Assembly (NCBI RefSeq): GCF_900091435.1
Contig: NZ_FMCS01000006.1
Coordinates: forward strand, 62,001-126,000
Length of the DNA stretch: 64,000 nucleotides
Source of the DNA: Micromonospora chaiyaphumensis
GTDB taxonomy: Bacteria; Actinomycetota; Actinomycetes; Mycobacteriales; Micromonosporaceae
Direction: 5' to 3'
The translations under genes were made by a program, and so were the position numbers. The first letter of the stretch is position 1. Each line of letters opens with the position of its first letter. The notes below the pieces were generated by a model. It made no database searches. It had not been told where the DNA came from and saw only the letters and a list, made by a program, of their open reading frames with translations. This document shows, piece by piece, positions 17,336 to 23,969 of the stretch.

Positions 17336-18418
17336 ATGGGCGTATTCGCCAGCACCGACGACCCGGGATCCACCGGTCACGAACAGGTCGTGTTCTGCCA
17401 GGACAAGCAGTCCGGGCTGAAGGCGATCATCGGGATCTACTCCACCGCGCTGGGCCCCGCGCTCGGCGGCACCCGGTTCTACCCGTACGCCGACGAGGAG
17501 GCCGCCCTCGCGGACGTGCTCGACCTGTCGCGCGGCATGGCGTACAAGAACGCCCTGGCCGGCCTCGACCTCGGTGGCGGCAAGGCGGTCATCTGGGGCG
17601 ACCCGGAGCAGATCAAGAGCGAGGCGCTGCTGCGCGCCTACGGCCGCTTCGTGGAGTCGCTGGCCGGGCGCTACTACACCGCCTGCGACGTCGGCACCTA
17701 CGTCGCCGACATGGACGTGATCGCCCGCGAGACGAGCTACGTCACCGGCCGCAGCGTGGAGCACGGCGGCGCCGGTGACTCCTCGGTCCTCACCGCCTGG
17801 GGCGTCTTCCAGGGCATGCGGGCCGCCGCCGAGCACGTCTGGGGCGCCCCGACGCTGGCCGGCAAGCGGGTCGGCGTGGCCGGCCTCGGCAAGGTCGGCA
17901 AGTACCTCACCGGCCACCTCCTGGAGGACGGGGCCGAGGTCGTGGCCACCGACGTCAACCCGAAGGCCCGCGAGTGGGTGCGTGCCACCCACCCGCAGGT
18001 CACCCTGGTCGACGACACCGCGGCCCTGGTGGCCGCCGACATCGACGTGTACGCCCCGTGCGCCCTGGGCGGCGCGCTGAACGACGACACCGTGCCGGTG
18101 CTGCGCGCGAAGGTGGTCGCGGGAGCGGCCAACAACCAGCTCGCCCACCCGGGCATCGAGAAGGTCCTCGCCGACCGGGGCATCCTCTACGCCCCCGACT
18201 ACGTGGTGAACGCCGGCGGCGTGATCCAGGTCGCCGACGAGATCGAGGGCTTCAACTTCGAGCGGGCCAAGCTGCGGGCGACCCGGATCTTCGACACCAC
18301 CCGGGAGATCCTGCGACTCGCCGACGACGAGGGCGTCCCCCCGGCGGTGGCCGCGGACCGGCTCGCCGAGCGGCGGATGGCCGAGGTCGGCCGGCTCCGC
18401 ACGATCCACCTGCGCTGA
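17336..18418 (+). CDS. vdh: valine/leucine dehydrogenase (Glu/Leu/Phe/Val dehydrogenase family)
   Basis: A 360-residue NAD-dependent amino-acid dehydrogenase. The substrate domain has TALGPALGGTRFYPYADEEA and MAYKNALAGLDLGGGKAV (catalytic Lys), then YYTACDVGTYVADMDVIA. The nucleotide domain has GVAGLGKVGKYLTGHLLEDG near residue 180, and VAGAANNQLAH and YAPDYVVNAGGVIQVADEIE near the end. It deaminates branched-chain amino acids to 2-oxo acids, which feed branched fatty-acid and polyketide precursors. ATG at 17336 follows ACAGGAG; the frame upstream is non-coding. Confidence 0.93.
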   Translation: MGVFASTDDPGSTGHEQVVFCQDKQSGLKAIIGIYSTALGPALGGTRFYPYADEEAALADVLDLSRGMAYKNALAGLDLGGGKAVIWGDPEQIKSEALLRAYGRFVESLAGRYYTACDVGTYVADMDVIARETSYVTGRSVEHGGAGDSSVLTAWGVFQGMRAAAEHVWGAPTLAGKRVGVAGLGKVGKYLTGHLLEDGAEVVATDVNPKAREWVRATHPQVTLVDDTAALVAADIDVYAPCALGGALNDDTVPVLRAKVVAGAANNQLAHPGIEKVLADRGILYAPDYVVNAGGVIQVADEIEGFNFERAKLRATRIFDTTREILRLADDEGVPPAVAADRLAERRMAEVGRLRTIHLR

Positions 18419-18424
18419 ACGTCA

Positions 18425-18456
18425 CCCGGGGGCGGGTCGCACGGCCCGCCCCCGGG
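18425..18456. terminator. hairpin terminator after vdh
   Basis: A perfect 12-bp G/C stem (18425-18436 with 18445-18456) and an eight-base loop, starting six bases after the vdh stop codon. Confidence 0.85.
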
Positions 18457-18720
18457 CCGCAGCGCGGCCGGCACCAGCGTTAAGCTGGACGTTGGGGTGA
18501 TTCGTGCCGATTTGACCACTGTCACGGCCGGTCCCGCTGTCCGCTCCTTACCGGGTACACTTTGTGACGGCCGGATCACTGCGACGCGCAGGGCCGGTTG
18601 ACGGTAACCCGAGGTGCCGAACGGTGGCATCCCCATGTACCGTAAGAGCCACGAGAGATGCCTGACGTCATCGGGGCCCGCCTTCGGGCTGCCCCGCATT
18701 CTGTGCGAGGGGGTCGAGCC
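18457..18720 (+). promoter_or_regulatory. non-coding leader region before the DUF3073 gene
   Basis: With the preceding hairpin this makes about 300 bp without a gene. It should hold the promoter of the DUF3073 gene. A TTGACC at 18512 and a TACACT at 18556 are visible but 38 bases apart, too far for one promoter, so no promoter is assigned. The base GAGGGGG just before 18721 is the ribosome-binding site. Confidence 0.35.
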
Positions 18721-18936
18721 ATGGGGCGCGGCCGTGCTAAGGCCAAGCAGACGAAGGTGGCCCGGGAGTTGAAGTACCACTCCCCGAACACCGACCTCAC
18801 CGCCTTGCAGCGCGAACTGGCGGGTGCTGGTAAGTCTGAGCACAACTTCGACGACGACTACAAAGAGTATGTCGACGACGATGATGAGGATCACGCGGAC
18901 GACGACCCGGACACCTGGGCCCGTCCGACCCGCTGA
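18721..18936 (+). CDS. DUF3073 family small protein
   Basis: A 71-residue protein with the full DUF3073 pattern: MGRGRAKAKQTKVARELKYH, SPNTDLTALQRELAG, then a very acidic tail (DDDYKEYVDDDDEDHADDD). The basic head and acidic tail give it a strong charge split. The family is widespread in actinobacteria and uncharacterised. ATG at 18721 is preferred over the upstream in-frame ATG at 18658, because family members start with MGRGRAK. Confidence 0.92.
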   Translation: MGRGRAKAKQTKVARELKYHSPNTDLTALQRELAGAGKSEHNFDDDYKEYVDDDDEDHADDDPDTWARPTR

Positions 18937-19009
18937 CCTCCGGTCGCATCTGAGCACGCGGTGACTCCCCGCGTGCTCACGCATGTGCCCTTCCAATGCG
19001 GCGCACCGA

Positions 19010-19066
19010 CGATCAGGGGCCACGCCGTCCCGGACTCGATCCGGCCGAGCGGCGGGCCCCTGATCG
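19010..19066 (-). terminator. hairpin downstream of the RiPP operon
   Basis: A 12-bp stem (19010-19021 with 19055-19066) with a 33-base loop, lying 14 bases beyond the stop codon of the precursor gene on the minus strand. It is the likely end of the two-gene transcript. Confidence 0.65.
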
Positions 19067-19079
19067 CGGACGCGTGCCC

Positions 19080-19316
19080 TCATCGGGGCCGGTTGTTCCA
19101 GTTGTAGAACGTCGGGATGTTCTCGAAGTGGTTCCAGGCGCACACCGCGCTGGCACCGTCGCCGCCCGACACCTCCGCCCGCAGCAGGCGCGCGGCCTCG
19201 GCCTCGTGGAGAAGTGCGGCCAGTCCGACGGCGGCTTCCCGCACCCGGTCCGCCACGGGATCGGGCTCGGCTCCTCCGACGCGCTCAGGCTGCCGGTGAC
19301 TCGTGGTCTCGGGCAT
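19080..19316 (-). CDS. amcA: RiPP precursor peptide with aromatic-x-Asn triplets (AmcA-like)
   Basis: A 78-residue peptide overlapping the 3' end of the radical SAM gene by 32 bp, with its own GGAG site. Residues 1-60 look like a leader: an acidic helix (VREAAVGLAALLHEAEAARL) and a possible double-Gly region near VSGGDG (49-54). The C-terminal core WNHFENIPTFYNWNNRPR (61-78) reads in triplets: WNH, FEN, IPT, FYN, WNN, RPR. Three of these are aromatic-x-Asn, the pattern that triceptide/cyclophane radical SAM enzymes crosslink between the aromatic ring and the third residue's beta-carbon. I assign it to the multiple-cyclophane RiPP type from this pattern and its partner. Confidence 0.85.
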   Translation of the reverse strand: MPETTSHRQPERVGGAEPDPVADRVREAAVGLAALLHEAEAARLLRAEVSGGDGASAVCAWNHFENIPTFYNWNNRPR

Positions 19317-20412
19317 GCTCCAACACTCCCTCCAGTAGGCGGATCTTGCTGTTGCGGCAGTGCTCGGTCTCCGTACCGTCGAAACGCCCCAGCTCGAAGT
19401 AGCGGTTGGCCGCGTGGCCCCCGCCGCAGAAGCCGAAGTAGGGACAGGACGACCGGCACGCCTCCACGCCGGTGAGGAACTCGCCCACCCAGGGTGTGCG
19501 CCCGGCGCCGGCCAGGATCTCGGCCAGCGGGGTGGTCAGCACGTTACCGCTGCTGAAGTCGCCGTAGTGCGGGTCGGTGAAGCCGGCCAGCTCCGGGGAG
19601 AGCACCACCACCGAGCCGTCCTGGGCGACCGTGGGGATCGGGTCGAGCCGGCGGGGCAGCACGTCGTCCGCCGTGCCGGCCAGGACGGCGCCGGCGTAGC
19701 GCAGCGACCACTCGACCTCGCGGAGATGGATCCGGGGGTCCCGGCGCCAGGCGCCCACCAGCTCCGCCCAGAAGCCGGTCACCGCGGCCGCGTCCCGGGC
19801 GTTGGTGCGGGTGTTGACGCCCTCGGTCTCCTCGATGTTGATCCCCAGCACGTCGCAGCCGAGGTCGAGGAAGTAGTCGTAGAGCTCGGTGGCCAGCCCC
19901 GGCTCCGGTCGGGACACCACGGCCAGCGCCGAGAACGGCAGCCCGTGCCGGCGCAGCGCCGCCACCCCGGCCAGGATCCGGTCGTACGCCGGCCGCCCGC
20001 CCCGGGTGACCCGCTCGCCGTTGCGGTCCCGGGGGCCGTCCACGCTCACGCTGACCCGGATCCCGTGCTCGGCGAAGAACGCGCACCAGGCGTCGTCGAT
20101 CAGCGTGGCGTTGGTCTGGACGTGGTGCTCCACCTCCGGCCCGAACGGGGCCAGCAGCGCCGCCAGATGCTCCCGGCCGGCCGCGAGCGGCTCGCCGCCG
20201 TGCCAGACCACCGAGAAGCGACCGGCGGCCGCCCAGGGGTTCACCGCCGCCGCCACCGCCTCGGCGACCGGCACGGGCATCCGCTTGTCCACCGCCCGCA
20301 GCGGCAGGTAGCAGTAGACGCAGTCGAGATTGCAGAGCGTGGTCGGCTGCATCACCACGTACGAGGGGACGGCGGCGATGCCTTGCATTCCGGTGTGCGT
20401 ACGCGCAGCCAT
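19285..20412 (-). CDS. amcB: radical SAM/SPASM cyclophane-forming peptide maturase (AmcB-like)
   Basis: A 375-residue radical SAM enzyme. The cluster-binding motif CNLDCVYC (CX3CX2C) lies at about residues 27-34 after SYVVMQPTTL, and VVWHGGEPL is the GGE motif that contacts SAM. Near the C-terminus GVEACRSSCPYFGFCGGG, HAANRYFELGRFDGTETEHC supplies the Cys set of a SPASM domain for auxiliary iron-sulfur clusters. The ATG at 20412 follows GGGGAGGGTTG; a TTG one codon earlier is not needed. It is predicted to crosslink the aromatic-Asn triplets of the overlapping downstream precursor. No protease or exporter gene is adjacent, so processing genes would be elsewhere. Confidence 0.9.
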   Translation of the reverse strand: MAARTHTGMQGIAAVPSYVVMQPTTLCNLDCVYCYLPLRAVDKRMPVPVAEAVAAAVNPWAAAGRFSVVWHGGEPLAAGREHLAALLAPFGPEVEHHVQTNATLIDDAWCAFFAEHGIRVSVSVDGPRDRNGERVTRGGRPAYDRILAGVAALRRHGLPFSALAVVSRPEPGLATELYDYFLDLGCDVLGINIEETEGVNTRTNARDAAAVTGFWAELVGAWRRDPRIHLREVEWSLRYAGAVLAGTADDVLPRRLDPIPTVAQDGSVVVLSPELAGFTDPHYGDFSSGNVLTTPLAEILAGAGRTPWVGEFLTGVEACRSSCPYFGFCGGGHAANRYFELGRFDGTETEHCRNSKIRLLEGVLEHARDHESPAA

Positions 20413-20422
20413 CAACCCTCCC

Positions 20423-20456
20423 CCGCCTAGCCTGAACTGCCCTTCAGGCTAGGCGG
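20423..20456 (-). promoter_or_regulatory. 14-bp inverted repeat before the radical SAM gene
   Basis: Perfect 14-base arms (20423-20436 and 20443-20456) with the loop CTGCCC. On the minus strand it lies between the purM stop (57 bases away) and the ribosome-binding site of the radical SAM gene, touching the site itself. It could end the purM transcript, act as an operator, or be a leader hairpin that hides the ribosome-binding site. Confidence 0.75.
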
Positions 20457-20512
20457 CGGTGGCCACTCGGGTGAACCCCCGATCAGGTGCCCGGATGATC
20501 ACCGGAGAGTGA

Positions 20513-21667
20513 TCAACCGCGGGTGTGCTGACCGATCATCTGCACGTTGCCGGAGCCCTCGATGATCTCGCCGGCCTGCCACGCGTCGACGCCGCGCCCG
20601 GTCAGGGTCGCCAGCGCGCGGTCGGCGTCCTCGGCGGAGACGATGGCGAACATGCCGACGCCCATGTTGAACGTCGCCTCCATCTCCGGGTCCTCGATCC
20701 GGCCCTTGGACTGGATCAGGTCGAAGACCGGCTGCGGCTTCCAGGTGGACCGGTTGACCACCGCGTCGACGTGCTCGGGCAGGATCCGGACGAGGTTGCC
20801 CGGGATGCCGCCGCCCGTGACGTGGGCCAGCGCCCGCACCTCGGCCTCGGCGATCAGCTTGAGGCAGTCCTGCGCGTAGATCTTGGTCGGGGTGAGCAGC
20901 TCCTCGCCGAGGGTGCGCTGCCGGCCGAAGTCGTCGATCACCACGTCCAGCCGCATCCGCCCGGCGCCCAGCAGCACGTGCCGGACCAGCGAGTAGCCGT
21001 TGGAGTGCAGGCCCGAGGAGCGCATCGCGATCACGACGTCGCCCACCTCGACCCGCTCCGAGCTGAGGATGTCGCTTTCCTCGACCACGCCGACGCCGGT
21101 GGCGGAGATGTCGTACTCGTCCGGGCGCAGCACGCCCGGGTGCTCGGCGGTCTCGCCGCCCAGCAGGGCGCAGCCGGCGTAGCGGCAGCCGTCGGCGATG
21201 CCCGCGCCGATCTCGGCGACCTTGTCCGGCACGACCTCGCCGGTGGCGATGTAGTCGAGCAGGAACAGCGGCTCGGCGCCGCACGCCACCAGGTCGTCGA
21301 CCACCATGGCGACCAGGTCGATGCCGACCGTGTCGTGGATGTCGAGCTGCTGGGCGATCACCAGCTTGGTGCCCACGCCGTCGGTGGAGGAGGCCAGGAT
21401 CGGGTTCTTGTACTTCTTCGTGTCCAGCCGGAACAGGCCGGCGAAGCCGCCCAGGTCACCCATGACCTCCGGCCGCCGGGTCTGCCGGACCTTGGACTTC
21501 AGCAGCTCGACCGCGCGGTCGCCCGCGTCGATCGACACCCCGGCGTCGGCGTACGAGACCGAGCGTTTGCGCTGCGTACGGCCGGTCCCCGCCGACCAGG
21601 GCTGGCGGTCGCCGCCGGCGCCCGTCGGGCTGGATCCTGCGCCGCTGCGCTCGGACACGTGGGTCAC
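20513..21667 (-). CDS. purM: phosphoribosylformylglycinamidine cyclo-ligase (AIR synthetase)
   Basis: A 384-residue enzyme that closes FGAM to AIR using ATP. Family stretches are SYADAGVSIDAGDRAVELLK, ILASSTDGVGTKLVIAQQ, DTVGIDLVAMVVDDLVACGA, the Gly-rich ALLGGETAEHPGV and HVTGGGIPGNLVRILPE. GTG at 21667 follows GGGGAG; the frame runs further upstream but is non-coding. The first ~30 residues before the conserved start are Gly/Ser-rich and unusual. It lies 57 bp after purF on the same strand. Confidence 0.96.
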   Translation of the reverse strand: MTHVSERSGAGSSPTGAGGDRQPWSAGTGRTQRKRSVSYADAGVSIDAGDRAVELLKSKVRQTRRPEVMGDLGGFAGLFRLDTKKYKNPILASSTDGVGTKLVIAQQLDIHDTVGIDLVAMVVDDLVACGAEPLFLLDYIATGEVVPDKVAEIGAGIADGCRYAGCALLGGETAEHPGVLRPDEYDISATGVGVVEESDILSSERVEVGDVVIAMRSSGLHSNGYSLVRHVLLGAGRMRLDVVIDDFGRQRTLGEELLTPTKIYAQDCLKLIAEAEVRALAHVTGGGIPGNLVRILPEHVDAVVNRSTWKPQPVFDLIQSKGRIEDPEMEATFNMGVGMFAIVSAEDADRALATLTGRGVDAWQAGEIIEGSGNVQMIGQHTRG

Positions 21668-21723
21668 GGTTCTCCCCTTTGGTTCCCGCGGGCCGGCCGG
21701 TGGGCCGCCCCGCGTCGGTGGTG

Positions 21724-23289
21724 CTACGGGCGGTGGGTGGCTGCGCCGCCCGGAGTGGCGGCCGACGGCGTCAGACGCGCCGAGCTGAAGTTGTCGTTCA
21801 GTGGGGCGCTGGGCTCGGACGCCTCGGCGGCGACCCGGCGGCCCACCCCTTCGAGCACGTGCTTGCCGATCAGGTTCCCGGCCGGCAGCTCGATCGGGTA
21901 TTCCCCGTCGAAGCACGCCCGGCAGAGCCGGGTCTTCGGCTGCTCGGTCGCGGCGATGAGACCGGGGAGCGAGACGTAGCCCAGCGTGTCGGCCCCGATC
22001 GACCGCCGGATGCCCTCGTTGTCCAGCCCGTTGGCCAGCAGCTCGGCCCGGGTGGCGAAGTCGATCCCGTAGAAGCAGGGCCAGTTGACCGGCGGGGACG
22101 AGATCCGGACGTGGACCTCGAGAGCGCCGGCCTCGCGCAGCATCCGCACGATGGCCCGCTGGGTGTTGCCGCGGACGATCGAGTCGTCCACCACCACAAT
22201 GCGCTTGCCGCGGACGTTCTCCCGCAGCGGGTTGAGCTTGAGCCGGATGCCGAGCTGGCGCAGGGTCTGCGACGGCTGGATGAAGGTGCGCCCGACGTAC
22301 GGGTTCTTCATGAGGCCCTGGCCGTAGGTGATGCCGGACTCCTCGGCGTAGCCGATCGCGGCCGGGGTGCCGGACTCCGGCACCGGGATGACCAGGTCGG
22401 CCTCGACCGGGTGCTCCTTGGCGAGCTGGCGACCGATCTGCACGCGGGCGGAGTGCACGTTCCGCCCCGCGATGGTGGCGTCCGGGCGGGCGATGTACAC
22501 GTACTCGAAAAGGCAGCCCTTGGGCTCCGGCGCGGCGAAGCGGCTGGATCGCAGCCCGTCCTCGTCGATGGCGATCAGCTCGCCCGGCTCCACCTCGCGC
22601 ACCACGCTCGCGCCGACGATGTCCAGCGCGGCGGTCTCGCTCGCCACCACCCAGCCGCGCTCCAGCCGGCCCAGCACCAGCGGGCGGACCCCGTGCGGGT
22701 CACGGGCCGCGTAGAGGGTCGACTCGTCCATGAAGACGAAGCTGAAGGCGCCACGCAGCTGGGGCAGCACCTCCAGGGCCGCCGCCTCGACGGAGAGGTC
22801 GGGCCGGCTGGCCAGCAGCATGGTGACCAGCGAGGTGTCGTTGGTCGAGCCGTCCGAGTCCAGCCCTCGCTCGGCCACCTCGCGCTGCAGCTCGGCGGTG
22901 TTGACCAGGTTGCCGTTGTGGGCCAGCGCGATCGTGGTGCCGGCGCTGGTGGCCCGGATGGTCGGCTGGGCGTTCTCCCAGGTCGACCCGCCGGTGGTCG
23001 AGTAGCGCGCGTGCCCGATCGCGACGTGGCCGCGCAGGCTCGCCAGGGTCGGCTCGTCGAAGACCTGGGCGACCAGGCCGAGGTCCTTGTAGACCACCAC
23101 GCCCGATCCGTCGCTCACCGCGATGCCCGCGGCCTCCTGGCCGCGGTGCTGGAGGGCGTAGAGCCCGAAGTAGGTCAGGTTCGCGACCTCCTCCCCGGGC
23201 GCCCAGACGCCGAAGACGCCACACGCGTCCTGGGGGCCGGGTCGCTGGGGATCAAGGTCGTGGCTCAGCCGGCCATCGCCTCGGGGCAC
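21724..23289 (-). CDS. purF: amidophosphoribosyltransferase
   Basis: A 521-residue enzyme that makes phosphoribosylamine from PRPP and glutamine, the first committed purine step. The N-terminal nucleophile Cys is at residue 23 (DACGVFGVW), so a 22-residue propeptide must be removed. The glutaminase domain shows ALQHRGQEAAGIAVSDG, IGHARYSTTGGS and LAHNGNLVN; the PRPP site is KRIVVVDDSIVRGNTQR. The GTG at 23289 has AGGGAG upstream and is preferred to the farther start at 23352. A Ser/Thr/Pro-rich tail of about 40 residues follows the usual end. It lies upstream of purM. Confidence 0.96.
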   Translation of the reverse strand: MPRGDGRLSHDLDPQRPGPQDACGVFGVWAPGEEVANLTYFGLYALQHRGQEAAGIAVSDGSGVVVYKDLGLVAQVFDEPTLASLRGHVAIGHARYSTTGGSTWENAQPTIRATSAGTTIALAHNGNLVNTAELQREVAERGLDSDGSTNDTSLVTMLLASRPDLSVEAAALEVLPQLRGAFSFVFMDESTLYAARDPHGVRPLVLGRLERGWVVASETAALDIVGASVVREVEPGELIAIDEDGLRSSRFAAPEPKGCLFEYVYIARPDATIAGRNVHSARVQIGRQLAKEHPVEADLVIPVPESGTPAAIGYAEESGITYGQGLMKNPYVGRTFIQPSQTLRQLGIRLKLNPLRENVRGKRIVVVDDSIVRGNTQRAIVRMLREAGALEVHVRISSPPVNWPCFYGIDFATRAELLANGLDNEGIRRSIGADTLGYVSLPGLIAATEQPKTRLCRACFDGEYPIELPAGNLIGKHVLEGVGRRVAAEASEPSAPLNDNFSSARLTPSAATPGGAATHRP

Positions 23290-23458
23290 CTGCCGCTCCC
23301 TCTTGCTGGGGTCTGGACTGGCCTGGCGGAGGTCGGGGGTCAAGCTCCGCACGGTGGGCCGGGGACCGTCGTCGCCTCACAGTGTACGCGAACAGCGGTC
23401 GATACCGACAGTCACGATACGCCCGCTCTGCGTGATTGTGAGCAGTGTGTCGCCGCAG

Positions 23459-23812
23459 CTAGAGCGGTAGGTGCTCGGAGAGGTCCGCCCGGATGCCGGA
23501 CACGCGTACGCGACCCTCGGTGACGGCCTCCGCCCAGCCGAGACGGCCGGTGGCCAGCGCCAACCAGGTCGCGGGGTCCATTTCCACCACGTTCGGTGGT
23601 GTTCCGCGGGTGTGTCGCGGCCCCGCCACGCACTGCACCGCGCCGTAGGGTGGAACCCGCACCTCCACCGATCGGCCGGGGGCGCGCTCCGCGAGGGTGG
23701 CCAAGAGGGTACGGACCGCCTCCCGGTACACCGGTCGATCGGGCGTACGCCCCTCATCCAGCGCCGTCAACGTCGCCGCCACGGCGGCCGAATAAGTGTG
23801 CGGAGAGGACAC
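23459..23812 (-). CDS. SCP2-like sterol carrier family protein
   Basis: A small helical/beta protein of about 117 residues (TYSAAVAATLTALDEGRTPD, RTLLATLAERAPGRSVEVRV, PPNVVEMDPATWLALATGRL, GWAEAVTEGRVRVSGIRADL). The MDPATWLALATGRLGW stretch matches bacterial SCP2-fold (maleylpyruvate-isomerase-like) proteins often found beside purF in actinobacteria. The start is uncertain: the GTG at 23812 gives the usual MSSPHTYS opening, while the frame is open to 23923. Ligand binding is inferred from the fold only. Confidence 0.7.
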   Translation of the reverse strand: MSSPHTYSAAVAATLTALDEGRTPDRPVYREAVRTLLATLAERAPGRSVEVRVPPYGAVQCVAGPRHTRGTPPNVVEMDPATWLALATGRLGWAEAVTEGRVRVSGIRADLSEHLPL

Positions 23813-23969
23813 GACGGGACGATACGACCCGGCAGCATCGCGCTCGACGCTGGCCCTGGGTAGAGATAGCCCGGCCGGACAAGGCATAGTTGCCGACGGC
23901 GTATTCGTACCGTGAGTGATCACCCGGCCGGACCGGCCGGCGGGAGATCAGACCCGGAAGGCGGTGGAC

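Noticed and set aside
18512..18561. TTGACC and TACACT as a promoter for the DUF3073 gene
   Set aside because: They are 38 bases apart, about twice the normal spacing.
19360..20430. A long plus-strand frame over the radical SAM gene
   Set aside because: The minus frame has the Cys cluster, SPASM domain and SD; the plus frame is a His/Pro/Arg-rich shadow.
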